The notes: generated from the sequence alone by a model not told the origin. A stretch of 64,000 nucleotides of DNA from Mesorhizobium escarrei (GCF_935825525.1 NZ_CAKXZT010000122.1:1-64000), one strand, 5' to 3'; shown: positions 27,092 through 35,334, numbered from the stretch's first letter. A program made the numbers and translations.

Positions 27092-27139
27092 GATTCGTCG
27101 TCAAAATGCACGCCGTTTCGAAGGAATCGCCGTCAAAAT
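27092..27139. promoter_or_regulatory. Phased direct repeats upstream of livH
   Basis: GATTCGTCGTCAAAAT (27092-27107) and GAATCGCCGTCAAAAT (27124-27139) differ at two positions and are spaced by 32 bases, three helical turns. They are about 210-260 bases upstream of livH in the 336-base gap between the 4-hydroxyproline epimerase gene and livH, the only long gap in this part. They may be binding sites for a regulator of the importer. Nothing else was recognised in the gap. Confidence 0.4.
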
Positions 27140-27219
27140 AAGTTGATGAGCGGGATCGTTGCGCCGTCGCAGCGATCAATCTTTGCGTTTCGTTCGTTTC
27201 CCCTGGGTCAGGTTGCTCG

Positions 27220-28221
27220 CTATTTGACGACGAATCCGTGCGCGAACGGATCGCGATCGTCGATGAAGATCGTGTTCAACCCGGTCATCCGCGCCCAGCC
27301 GCCGATCGAGGGAATGATCGCCGGCTTGCCCGCCACCGTGACTTGCTTCTCGACCCTGCCCTTGAACAGCGAGCCGATGATCGATTCGTGGACGAATTCG
27401 TCGCCGGTCCCAAGCTTGCCCTTGGCGTGAAGCTGCGCCATCCGCGCCGAGGTGCCGGTGCCGCAAGGCGAGCGGTCGATCGCCTTGTCGCCGTAGAAGA
27501 CGGCGTTGCGCGCATCCGCCTGGCTGTCGGTCGGCGCGCCCGTCCACAATATGTGCGACAGCCGGTCGATGCCGGGATTCTCGGGATGCACGAAGGCGTA
27601 TTTTTCGTTGAGCCGCTGCCGCACCACCGGGCTCCAGGCGATGAGGTCGCCGGCAGAGTGCTCGGCCATGTCGCGATAGGTCTTCTGCGGCTCGACGATA
27701 GCGTAGAAATTGCCACCATAGGCGACGTCGACGCTGATCTCGCCAAGCTGCGGGCATTCGACAGTCAGACCCTCGGCATGGAGGAAGGACGGCACGTTGG
27801 TGATGCGCACCTCCTCGACATAGTCGCCGACCTGCTTGTACTCGGCGGTGACCAGGCCGGCCGGCGTATCCAGCCTGAGCAAGCCCGGTGTCTTCGGCTT
27901 GAGCAGCCCGTGCTCGATGGCCATCGTCACCGTGCCGATGGTGCCGTGACCGCACATTGGCAGGCAGCCCGAGGTTTCGATGAACAGGATGGCGATGTCG
28001 CAATCGGGCCGCGTCGGCGGATAGAGGATCGAGCCGGACATCAAATCATGGCCGCGCGGCTCGAACATCAGCCCGGTGCGGATCCAGTCATATTCGGCCA
28101 GGAAATGCGCGCGCCGCTCCATCATCGTCGCGCCGTTGAGCAACGGTCCGCCGCCGGCGACCAGCCGCACCGGATTGCCGCAAGTGTGGCCGTCGATGCA
28201 GAAGAATGAGTGGCGCGCCAT
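27220..28221 (-). CDS. 4-hydroxyproline 2-epimerase (proline racemase family)
   Basis: A 333-residue member of the proline racemase superfamily. The first catalytic Cys is in CLPMCGHGTIGTVTMA (near residue 90) and the second in SPCGTGTSARMAQL (near 237). Having Cys at both positions indicates epimerase/racemase rather than 3-hydroxyproline dehydratase, where the second is Thr. It interconverts trans-4-hydroxy-L-proline and cis-4-hydroxy-D-proline. Its stop is upstream of the liv genes, and it follows an FAD dehydrogenase with a 12-base gap, together with a pyrroline deaminase, making a hydroxyproline catabolic operon. Confidence 0.92.
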   Translation of the reverse strand: MARHSFFCIDGHTCGNPVRLVAGGGPLLNGATMMERRAHFLAEYDWIRTGLMFEPRGHDLMSGSILYPPTRPDCDIAILFIETSGCLPMCGHGTIGTVTMAIEHGLLKPKTPGLLRLDTPAGLVTAEYKQVGDYVEEVRITNVPSFLHAEGLTVECPQLGEISVDVAYGGNFYAIVEPQKTYRDMAEHSAGDLIAWSPVVRQRLNEKYAFVHPENPGIDRLSHILWTGAPTDSQADARNAVFYGDKAIDRSPCGTGTSARMAQLHAKGKLGTGDEFVHESIIGSLFKGRVEKQVTVAGKPAIIPSIGGWARMTGLNTIFIDDRDPFAHGFVVK

Positions 28222-28233
28222 TTCTAGATCCCG

Positions 28234-29499
28234 TCAGAAGCGGTTCGGAGAAAACGGAGACAGATCAAACACCGGATTTTGGCCGAGAATGAGATCGCGG
28301 ACCAGGCGTCCGGTGGCCGCCGCCTGGGTCAGGCCGAGATGGCCGTGGCCGAAGGCATAGACTATCGTGCCGGCCTGCCTGGCGCCACCGATCACCGGCA
28401 GCGAATCCGGCAGCGACGGCCGGAATCCCATCCATTCGCGGCCGCCGGCCGGGTCAAGTCCCGGCAGGAATTTCTGTGCCTTGTCGAGCAGCGCTTTCGA
28501 GCGGGCGTAGTTGGGCGGCCGCTCAATGCCGCCGAGTTCGACCGCGCCGCCGACGCGCACGCCGGTTTCAAGCGGCGTGACGACGAAGCCGTGGCCGGAG
28601 AAGATCAGTTGCCGCTTCACGTCGAATGCGGTCTTCGGCAGCGTCGTGTTGTAGCCGCGCTCGGTCTCGAGCGGGATGCGGTCGCCAAAATGTTTCGCCA
28701 GCAGATGCGACCAAGCGCCAGCGGCGATGACGAGGCATTTTGCCTGCCGCAGCGTGCCATCGGCCAGCGTCAATGTCGCGCCGTCCTGTCCCGCCCCGAC
28801 GTGGTCGATCCGAGCCTTTTCGAAACGCGCGCCGTTGGTCTCGGCATAGGTCCAGATCGCCTTGCCCAATAATTTCGGATCCGTAACAGTCTTCCATCCC
28901 GGCACGAAAGTGCCCTTGACGAAACGCGGCGACAGGCCCGGCTGCAAGGCGGCGAGAGCGTCGCCCTCGACATGGCCGAAGCCGATGCCGAAGCGTTGCC
29001 TCGCCGCCCAGCCGGGCAGCGACGCCTTGAACTCGGCCTTGCTCTCGTAAAGTTCGAGCGAGCCGTCCTCGCGCAGCATATCTTCGGTGCCCGAGCGCGC
29101 CATCAGCCCGGCCCATTCGGCCTCGGCGAGCCGCATAATCCCTGCCTGCGCCGCGAGGCTGGCCTCGTAGCGGTCGCTTTGTCCGGCGCGCCAGAAGCGG
29201 ATAAGCCAGGGCAGCAGCTTCGGCAGATAGGCGGGCGTGATGCTGAGCGGCCCGAGCGGGTCGGCAAGCCATTTCGGCAAGTGCCTGATCATGCCCTTGT
29301 GGGCCAGCGGCAGCACATCGGAAAAGGCCAGGGCGGCGGCATTGCCGGCGCTCGTTTCCTCGCAGATCCCGGTCCGATCGAAGATCGTGACATTTCGCCC
29401 CGCCTCGGCCAGATAGGCGGCGACACAGATGCCGATGATGCCGCCGCCGATAATGGCGATGTCGATTGCAGCATCGCTGTTCATGGCTGCGCGCTGCAT
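28234..29499 (-). CDS. FAD-dependent D-amino-acid (cis-4-hydroxy-D-proline) dehydrogenase
   Basis: A 421-residue DadA-like oxidoreductase. The FAD-binding motif IAIIGGGIIGICVAAYLAEAG is near residue 13; AGAWSHLLAKHFGDRIPLET and the C-terminal GHGHLGLTQAAATGRLV are typical. In the hydroxyproline pathway such an enzyme oxidises cis-4-hydroxy-D-proline to 1-pyrroline-4-hydroxy-2-carboxylate; the substrate is inferred from the flanking epimerase and deaminase. The start may also be five codons later (MNSDAAID). Downstream on the same strand is the epimerase, 12 bases away; upstream is a 214-base gap holding a palindromic repeat. Confidence 0.9.
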   Translation of the reverse strand: MQRAAMNSDAAIDIAIIGGGIIGICVAAYLAEAGRNVTIFDRTGICEETSAGNAAALAFSDVLPLAHKGMIRHLPKWLADPLGPLSITPAYLPKLLPWLIRFWRAGQSDRYEASLAAQAGIMRLAEAEWAGLMARSGTEDMLREDGSLELYESKAEFKASLPGWAARQRFGIGFGHVEGDALAALQPGLSPRFVKGTFVPGWKTVTDPKLLGKAIWTYAETNGARFEKARIDHVGAGQDGATLTLADGTLRQAKCLVIAAGAWSHLLAKHFGDRIPLETERGYNTTLPKTAFDVKRQLIFSGHGFVVTPLETGVRVGGAVELGGIERPPNYARSKALLDKAQKFLPGLDPAGGREWMGFRPSLPDSLPVIGGARQAGTIVYAFGHGHLGLTQAAATGRLVRDLILGQNPVFDLSPFSPNRF

Positions 29500-29536
29500 G
29501 ACTCGGCCTCCGCCTCGCTCCGCACCTTGTAGCCAG

Positions 29537-29695
29537 CCCCCTCATCCGGCCCTTCGGGCCACCTTCTCCCCGTCGTCGGGGAGAAGAGGCTGACGCCAGC
29601 GTTGGCGACCTCTTCTCCCCTCGGGGAGAAGGTGGCCGCCCACGGGTCTTGCCTTCGGCAAGCCCGAGGACAGGCTCCGCGGCCGGATGAGGGGG
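29537..29695. repeat. Palindromic intergenic repeat, family A copy 1
   Basis: CCCCCTCATCCGGCC (29537-29551) and its exact reverse complement (29681-29695) form the outer arms. Inside are CCACCTTCTCCCC...GGGGAGAAG-type segments that also pair with each other. A related copy lies at 46265-46430. It occupies the gap between the FAD dehydrogenase and deaminase genes of the hydroxyproline operon. Confidence 0.85.
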
Positions 29696-29713
29696 TCTGC
29701 GACATTGCCACCC

Positions 29714-30607
29714 TTAGAATTGTGGCAGCTCCGGCCGCCCCGCCAGTGCATCCCGGACGATCTTTTCGACCGTCTTGCGGCGCTCGCCCGACAGCGGCTG
29801 GCGCGGCATGCGCACGCGGTCGTTGGTGTTGATCGCCAGGACTTCGGCGAGCTTGATGTTCTGCACCAGATAGGTCGAGACGTCGAGATCGAGCAGCGGC
29901 CGGAACCAGCGGTAGATTGTCAGCGCCTCCTCGCGGCGGCCCTGCTTCATCAATTGGTAGATCGCGACCGTCTCGCGCGGAAACGCGGTGACCAGCCCCG
30001 CCACCCAGCCGATGGCGCCGACCGACAGCGCCTCGAACGCCAGATTGTCGACGCCGGTGAACAAGTCGTAGCGGTCGCCGAAGCGGTTGATGATTTCGGT
30101 CGAGCGGCGGATGTCGTCGGAGGATTCCTTGATGGCGACGAAGCGCTTGTCCTTCGCCAGTTCCTCCATCTGATCGACGGTGACGTCGACGCGGTAGGCA
30201 AGCCGGTTGGAATAGATCATCACGGGCAGGTCGCCGGCCTCGGCGACGGCGCGCAGCGCGGCGACCGTCTCCTCCGCATTGGTGTGATAGATGGGGCTCG
30301 GCACCACCATCAGTCCGTTGGCGCCCTCTCTGGCGGCGCGGCGCGCGATCGCCGCCGCCTCGCGGGTGCCAGGTTCATTGACCGTCAGCAGAACCGGCTT
30401 GTTGCCGGCGATCTTCTGCGCGGTCTTCAGCACATCGATCTTCTCGTCATGCGAGAGCATCGGCCCCTCGCCGAGCGAGCCGCAAACGATGATGCCGTCG
30501 CAGCTGGCCTCCATCTGCAGCGCAAAGCAGCGCTCCATCTCGGCGTGGTCGAGGCGGTCGTCCTCAGTGAATTTGGTCGTAACGGCGGGGAAAACTCCGG
30601 TCCACAT
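29714..30607 (-). CDS. Dihydrodipicolinate-synthase family protein, probably 1-pyrroline-4-hydroxy-2-carboxylate deaminase
   Basis: A 297-residue TIM-barrel lyase. It begins MWTGVFPAVTTKFTEDD, shows the Schiff-base Lys in FVAIKESSDDIRRS (near 160) and the Tyr in DLPVMIYSNRLAY. In hydroxyproline degradation this family deaminates 1-pyrroline-4-hydroxy-2-carboxylate to 2,5-dioxopentanoate. The ATG at 30607 has ATGGAG nine bases upstream; a start five codons earlier would leave the ribosome site inside the gene. It is the first gene of the operon, and its leader contains the palindrome TGATATATCA, probably a site for the divergent GntR regulator. Confidence 0.87.
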   Translation of the reverse strand: MWTGVFPAVTTKFTEDDRLDHAEMERCFALQMEASCDGIIVCGSLGEGPMLSHDEKIDVLKTAQKIAGNKPVLLTVNEPGTREAAAIARRAAREGANGLMVVPSPIYHTNAEETVAALRAVAEAGDLPVMIYSNRLAYRVDVTVDQMEELAKDKRFVAIKESSDDIRRSTEIINRFGDRYDLFTGVDNLAFEALSVGAIGWVAGLVTAFPRETVAIYQLMKQGRREEALTIYRWFRPLLDLDVSTYLVQNIKLAEVLAINTNDRVRMPRQPLSGERRKTVEKIVRDALAGRPELPQF

Positions 30608-30623
30608 AGCGGGTCGCTCCATC

Positions 30624-30633
30624 TGATATATCA
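30624..30633. promoter_or_regulatory. GntR operator 1 (hydroxyproline operon)
   Basis: TGATATATCA is a perfect 10-bp palindrome 17 bases upstream of the deaminase start. The same sequence recurs in front of the divergent GntR gene. It is probably the binding site for this regulator. Confidence 0.7.
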
Positions 30634-30678
30634 GCCATATATTTATTAAGAAACGGACTGTCAACACGGATTCCGCTA

Positions 30679-30699
30679 TGATATATCAAAAATATATCA
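30679..30699. promoter_or_regulatory. GntR operator 2, upstream of the regulator gene
   Basis: TGATATATCA at 30679-30688 is followed at once by AAAATATATCA, so the site is a full palindrome plus a half-site repeat ATATATCA. It ends against the AGGAG ribosome site of the GntR gene, so binding would autoregulate. Confidence 0.7.
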
Positions 30700-30710
30700 G
30701 GAGTTCGCCT

Positions 30711-31370
30711 TTGATATTCAATGGAACAAGCCCGGCAATCGAGCCAGTGGCGGCGAAAGCCTACCGCGTGCTCGAGCACATGATCGTGACACTCGAACTG
30801 GCGCCATCAAGCTTCATCACCGAAGGCGCGCTGATCGACAGGCTGGGGCTCGGCCGCACGCCGGTGCGCGAGGCGATCCAGCGGCTGGCGTGGGAGGGAC
30901 TACTGGATGTCCGGCCGCGTGCCGGCATTGCCATTGCCCCGCTCCATCCCGGCGACTGGTTGCGCGTTCTTGACGCACGCCGTGGCGTCGAGGTGGTTCT
31001 TGCCCGCTCGGCGGCCCGCTTCGTCACCCGCGAGGCGGCCGACCTGTTTCACGGCGCGGCGCTGGCCATGCAGAAGGCGGTGATATCAGGCAACGTGCTG
31101 GCCTTCATCCAGGCCGACAAGGCGCTCGACGAGGCGCTGGCGCTGGCAGCCGACAATCCGTTCGCAGCACGGCTGGCGGCCCCTTTGCAGACCCACAGCC
31201 GCCGCTTCTGGTTCCGCTACAAGGCCGATACCGGGCTCGCCGAATCGGCCGAGCACCATGTCGCGCTGATCCGCTCGATCCTCGACGGCGACGAGGATGC
31301 CGCCGCCAAGGATGCCAAGCGCCTGATGGCGCTGCTGCGCGGCCATGCCGAGGCGGCCGCTACGCGCTAG
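30711..31370 (+). CDS. GntR (FadR-type) regulator of hydroxyproline catabolism
   Basis: A 219-residue regulator. The winged helix includes LEHMIVTLELAPSSFITEG and LGRTPVREAIQRLAWEGLLD, followed by an all-helical FadR-type (FCD) effector domain. The start is a TTG at 30711, seven bases after AGGAG; the ATG at 30678 lies in the operator and is too far upstream. It is divergent from the hydroxyproline operon and shares the TGATATATCA operators. The effector is presumably a hydroxyproline catabolite (inference). Confidence 0.88.
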   Translation: MIFNGTSPAIEPVAAKAYRVLEHMIVTLELAPSSFITEGALIDRLGLGRTPVREAIQRLAWEGLLDVRPRAGIAIAPLHPGDWLRVLDARRGVEVVLARSAARFVTREAADLFHGAALAMQKAVISGNVLAFIQADKALDEALALAADNPFAARLAAPLQTHSRRFWFRYKADTGLAESAEHHVALIRSILDGDEDAAAKDAKRLMALLRGHAEAAATR

Positions 31371-31450
31371 GAGATCGGCATCAACCTTCGGCAGGCTCTT
31401 TGAGCCCCGCCCATCCGGCGCTGCCAGGTGCTGAGCATCGCCCAATTCCG

Positions 31451-31765
31451 TCATGCGTCCTGGTCGGTCGGGATCACCACGTTTTCCCAATGTTCGCCGG
31501 CCGCGACGATGCAGCTTCTGCCGGCGACATCGGTGACGATGATCGTCCAGCTTCCGCTCTCGGCGACATAGACTTCCATAATCGCCATCTGGCCGATCAG
31601 CCCGAAAGCAAACTGTCTTTCCTGGAACTGCTCGCTCAGGTGAGCTACGAGATCGCCATGTTCGACGCAGTATTGATATTGGGCGCTTGCGGCGTTCGTA
31701 CCCACCGCCAATGCCCCGGCAAGCACTACGGTTTTCACCCAAACAAACAGCGATTTGCGTGCCAT
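31451..31765 (-). CDS. Small secreted protein, paralogue 1
   Basis: A 104-residue protein with a signal peptide (MARKSLFVWVKTVVLAGALA, cleavage expected after ASA). The mature part of about 75 residues has two Cys: one near its start (YCVEHGDLVAHL) and one in RSCIVAAGEHWENV, so a disulfide is likely. Its pattern matches the next protein (32041-32340): L..(K/Q)F.E, then MEVYV..SGSWTI, then SC(I/V)V..GE.WE. The fold and function are unknown. It is on the minus strand. Confidence 0.75.
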   Translation of the reverse strand: MARKSLFVWVKTVVLAGALAVGTNAASAQYQYCVEHGDLVAHLSEQFQERQFAFGLIGQMAIMEVYVAESGSWTIIVTDVAGRSCIVAAGEHWENVVIPTDQDA

Positions 31766-31939
31766 AGGGCACCTCCTTTGCCATCAGTCCGGCAAAGGGG
31801 ACGCCTCATTTTGCCGGAACGATCCAGGCCGGTTCCGACGTCATCGCGTCGTTCCTTTCTGTATTCCGGTCTGTCAGCGGGACGATTCCAAATGTTCCCA
31901 CTATGTTCCATATATGGTGTCGGCAACGAAAAGCGCAAG

Positions 31940-31961
31940 CAGGCGCCCGCTTGGGCGCCTG
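31940..31961 (-). terminator. Hairpin downstream of the secreted protein gene at 32041
   Basis: CAGGCGCCC pairs with GGGCGCCTG around GCTT. The following T-tract (CTTGCGCTTTTCG on the minus strand) is weak, so this may be a terminator or a simple hairpin. It lies 80 bases after the stop of the second secreted protein. Confidence 0.5.
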
Positions 31962-32040
31962 TGGATCCGTTTCAAGGTCGTCGCCGAGAACCGCGGCCTG
32001 CGCGCGGCTATGCTGAGGCGGTTGCCACTCGCTAGGCGGC

Positions 32041-32340
32041 TCAGGTGCCTGGCAGCGCTGCTGTCGCCACCGCGCTCTCCCAGCCTTCGCCCACCGAAAC
32101 CACGCAGCTTTGACCGCGTGTGTCGCTGGCGAGGATGGTCCAGGTGCCTTTATCGGAAACGAAAACTTCAACAATCACATTCGGATTGACGACGCCGAGC
32201 GCGGTCGGATTTTCCCGGAACTTCTCCCCGAGCGCCTTGATCATGTCGGCTCGTGGCGCGCATTGTTCGGCCGCTGTTGCCGGGGCGGCGGAAAACGCGA
32301 CAGCTGCCGCCCAAAGTATCGACACCATAAGACGTGTCAT
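32041..32340 (-). CDS. Small secreted protein, paralogue 2
   Basis: A 99-residue protein with a signal peptide (cleaved near APATA). The mature region of about 75 residues has cysteines in AEQCAPRADMIKAL and QSCVVSVGEGWESA, matching the spacing of the neighbouring paralogue, and the shared core EVFVSDKGTWTILASD. The two genes lie 275 bases apart in the same orientation and probably arose by duplication. The function is unknown; an extracytoplasmic role is all that can be said. Confidence 0.75.
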   Translation of the reverse strand: MTRLMVSILWAAAVAFSAAPATAAEQCAPRADMIKALGEKFRENPTALGVVNPNVIVEVFVSDKGTWTILASDTRGQSCVVSVGEGWESAVATAALPGT

Positions 32341-32505
32341 CTTGACACCTCCTTGCGCCAGCCGATGCCCCCGAAGCTGTCGCCAGCGCCGTTGGTTGGT
32401 CTGCCGCGCCTCCTCCGCGGCAGGATTGCAACTTAAGGCTTCTGCTGCCCGCCTGGTTCCATCACATTAGCGTTCACGCAGATACGGGGCGAGACCGGCC
32501 AATAG

Positions 32506-32534
32506 AAAGGCCCGGTTTCTGCCGGGCCTTTTTC
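32506..32534. terminator. Terminator hairpin downstream of mmsA
   Basis: AAAGGCCCGG (32506-32515) pairs with CCGGGCCTTT (32522-32531), followed on the plus strand by TTC and on the minus strand (mmsA direction) by CTATT. The stem is strong; on the mmsA side the T-tract is poor but the position, 37 bases after the stop, is right. Confidence 0.75.
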
Positions 32535-32570
32535 GTTCAATCTTAAAATCTGGACCAGTTTGTCGACCGG

Positions 32571-34067
32571 CTAGTTCATCGTCGGGATGACGAATTCGGC
32601 CCCGTCCTTGACGCCGGACGGCCAGCGCGAGGTCACCGTCTTGGTCTTGGTGTAAAAACGGAATGCGTCCGGTCCGTGCTGGTTGAGGTCGCCGAAGGAA
32701 GACGCTTTCCAGCCGCCGAACGTATGGTAGGCGATCGGCACCGGGATTGGCACGTTGATACCGACCATGCCGACCTGGACCCTCGAGGCGAAGTCGCGGG
32801 CCGCATCGCCGTCGCGGGTGAAGATGGCGACGCCATTGCCCATTTCATGGTCGTTGGCGAGCTTGATCGCGTTCTCATAAGTCGGCGCGCGCACCACCGA
32901 GAGCACCGGCCCAAAGATCTCTTCCTTGTAGATGCGCATATCAGCGGTCACGTTGTCGAACAGGCAGCCGCCCATATAGTAGCCGTTCTCATAGCCCTGC
33001 ATGGAAAAGCCGCGCCCGTCGACGACCAGCTTGGCGCCTTCCCTGACGCCGGTATCGACATAGGCCTTGACCCGCTCCAGCGCCTGCGCCGTCACCAGCG
33101 GGCCGAAATCGGCGGATGAATCCGTCGACGGGCCGACCTTCAGGCTTTCGACGCGCGGCACCAGCTTTTCCATCAGCCGGTTGGCGGTGTCGTTGCCGAC
33201 CGGGACCGCCACCGAGATCGCCATGCAGCGTTCGCCGGCCGAGCCGTAGCCGGCGCCGATCAGCGCATCGACGGTCTGGTCCATGTCGGCGTCGGGCATG
33301 ATGATCATGTGGTTCTTGGCGCCGCCGAAGCACTGCACGCGCTTGCCGGCCGCGGAGCCGCGCGAATAGATGTACTGGGCAATCGGCGTCGAGCCAACGA
33401 AGCCGATGGCCTTGATATCGGGATCATCGAGGATGGCGTCTACCGCCTCCTTGTCGCCGTTGACGACGTTGAGAATGCCCGCTGGCAGGCCCGCCTCGAT
33501 GAACAGCTCGGCGATGCGCATCGGCACGCCTGGGTCGCGCTCCGAAGGCTTCAGGATGAAGGCGTTGCCGCAGGCGATAGCCGGCGCGATCTTCCACAAT
33601 GGGATCATCGCCGGAAAATTGAACGGCGTGATGCCGGCAACGACGCCGAGCGGCTGGCGCATCGAATAGACGTCGATGCCGGGACCGGCGCCGTCGGTGA
33701 ACTCGCCCTTCATCATGTGCGGCGCGCCGATGCAAACCTCGACCACTTCCAGGCCGCGCTGGATGTCGCCCTTGGCGTCAGCGATGGTCTTACCGTGTTC
33801 GCGTGCCAGAATGTCGGCCAGCGCATCATAGTCCCGGGCGACCAGTTCGAGGAATTTCATCAGGACGCGCACGCGCCGCTGCGGATTGGTCGCCGCCCAG
33901 CCGGGCTGCGCCGCCTTGGCGTTTTCCACCGCCGCACGCAGTTCCGCCTGCGAAGCCAGCGCAACGGTGCCGCGCACCGTGCCGTCCATCGGCTGCATCA
34001 CGTCCTGTTTGCGGCCGCTGGTCCCAGCGACACGCTTGCCGCCGATGAAATGACCGTATTCGATCAT
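32571..34067 (-). CDS. mmsA: CoA-acylating methylmalonate-semialdehyde dehydrogenase
   Basis: A 498-residue aldehyde dehydrogenase that makes propionyl-CoA or acetyl-CoA from methylmalonate or malonate semialdehyde in valine and inositol catabolism. Start MIEYGHFIGGKRVAG; catalytic Cys in GSAGERCMAIS (near 284); IKAIGFVGSTPIA and the Rossmann NAD elements precede it. Its C-terminus includes GDLNQHGPDAFRFYTKTKTVT, characteristic of MmsA. ATG at 34067 is preceded by AGGGAGAGA. The gene is divergent from a LysR regulator that may control it. Confidence 0.95.
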   Translation of the reverse strand: MIEYGHFIGGKRVAGTSGRKQDVMQPMDGTVRGTVALASQAELRAAVENAKAAQPGWAATNPQRRVRVLMKFLELVARDYDALADILAREHGKTIADAKGDIQRGLEVVEVCIGAPHMMKGEFTDGAGPGIDVYSMRQPLGVVAGITPFNFPAMIPLWKIAPAIACGNAFILKPSERDPGVPMRIAELFIEAGLPAGILNVVNGDKEAVDAILDDPDIKAIGFVGSTPIAQYIYSRGSAAGKRVQCFGGAKNHMIIMPDADMDQTVDALIGAGYGSAGERCMAISVAVPVGNDTANRLMEKLVPRVESLKVGPSTDSSADFGPLVTAQALERVKAYVDTGVREGAKLVVDGRGFSMQGYENGYYMGGCLFDNVTADMRIYKEEIFGPVLSVVRAPTYENAIKLANDHEMGNGVAIFTRDGDAARDFASRVQVGMVGINVPIPVPIAYHTFGGWKASSFGDLNQHGPDAFRFYTKTKTVTSRWPSGVKDGAEFVIPTMN

Positions 34068-34235
34068 GGTTTCTCTCCCTGTATTTGTGATGCGGCATTG
34101 TCCGCCTTTGCGCCGCCGATGGCAACGTGAGCGGAAACGCAACCGTTGTGCAGAAAATAGAGTCCGGTTGACTGACGGGCATCAATTCCCGCAAATGGTA
34201 GTACCACCTCAAGGAATGACAGGTTGAGTTCCTTC

Positions 34236-34411
34236 GCGCCCCCCTCTGTCCTGCCCGCTTTGCCAAAACTTGGCATCTCCCCCACGAGGGGGGAGATTGG
34301 CTGTCATCCCCGCTTTCGCCAACCCGCAACGTTGCAAGAAAGTCGCCGCCGGAGCGGCCGGCCGATCTTCCCCCAAGTGGGGGAGATGTCCGGTAGGACA
34401 GAGGGGGGCGC
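34236..34411. repeat. Palindromic intergenic repeat, family B copy 1
   Basis: Starts GCGCCCCCCTCTGTCCTGCC and ends in the complement GGTAGGACAGAGGGGGGCGC. Internal hairpins include GCCAAAACTTGGC and CTCCCCCACGAGGGGGGAG. A closely related copy of nearly identical length lies at 47078-47250. It fills most of the mmsA-LysR gap (34068-34452), where nothing else was recognised. Confidence 0.9.
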
Positions 34412-34452
34412 CGTAGAGCGCTGCCGTAATCCTCGTCATCCGGATCCTCCTC

Positions 34453-35334
34453 ATGAACTGGGATGACGTCCGCATCTTTCTTGCGGTGGCGCGTGCCGGC
34501 CAGATCCTCGGCGCCGCAAGGCGGCTGGAGCTCAACCATGCCACCGTCTCCCGACGCGTCGCCGCACTCGAGGATGCGTTGCGGACAAAACTCTTTCGCC
34601 GGCTGACCACCGGCAGCGAGCTGACGCCGGCGGGCGAGCGCTTCCTCGACATCGCCGAGCGCATGGAAGGCGACATGATCGCCGCGCGCTCGACCGTGGC
34701 GGGCGAAGGCGACGACGTCTCCGGCACTGTGCGTATCGGCGCGCCTGATGGTTTTGGCGTCGCCTTCCTGGCCAAACGCCTCGGCGCACTGACGGCGCTT
34801 CACCGTGAACTCACCATCCAGCTGGTCCCAGTGCCGCGTTCCTTCTCGTTGTCCAGGCGCGAGGCCGACATCGCCATCACCGTGGAGCGACCGACGGAAG
34901 GCAGGCTGGTGGCGGGAAAGCTGGTCGACTACACGCTCGGCCTGTTCGCGTCCCGCGCCTATGCCGACGCGCATGGCCTGCCCCAGACGCCGGCCGAGCT
35001 TGGCCGGCACACGCTGATCGGCTATGTCCCGGACCTCATCGTCAGCCCCTCGCTCGACTATGCGGCCGAGTTCAGCGCCGACTGGCGCACGAGCTTCGCC
35101 ATCTCCTCAGCGCTCGGTCAGGCCGAAGCGGTGCGCTCCGGCGCCGGCATCGGTATCCTGCACACCTTCGTCGCCCGCTCGATGCCCGAACTGGTGGCTG
35201 TCGACATCGTCGCGCCCATTCGCCGCGCCTACTGGCTGGTCTATCACGAATCAGTCCGGCCGCTGCGCCGCGTCCAGATCGTCGCGAGCTTCATCACCAA
35301 GGCGGTGGAACGGGAGCGAAGCCTGTTCGTCTGA
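34453..35334 (+). CDS. LysR family transcriptional regulator
   Basis: A 293-residue LysR protein. The winged helix-turn-helix is at residues 1-60 (NWDDVRIFLAVARAGQ, LNHATVSRRVAALED), and the substrate-binding domain follows (SGTVRIGAPDGFGVAFLA). It is divergent from mmsA, a common layout for a regulator and its target, but a family-B repeat separates them, so the link is inference. No effector is known. Confidence 0.9.
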   Translation: MNWDDVRIFLAVARAGQILGAARRLELNHATVSRRVAALEDALRTKLFRRLTTGSELTPAGERFLDIAERMEGDMIAARSTVAGEGDDVSGTVRIGAPDGFGVAFLAKRLGALTALHRELTIQLVPVPRSFSLSRREADIAITVERPTEGRLVAGKLVDYTLGLFASRAYADAHGLPQTPAELGRHTLIGYVPDLIVSPSLDYAAEFSADWRTSFAISSALGQAEAVRSGAGIGILHTFVARSMPELVAVDIVAPIRRAYWLVYHESVRPLRRVQIVASFITKAVERERSLFV

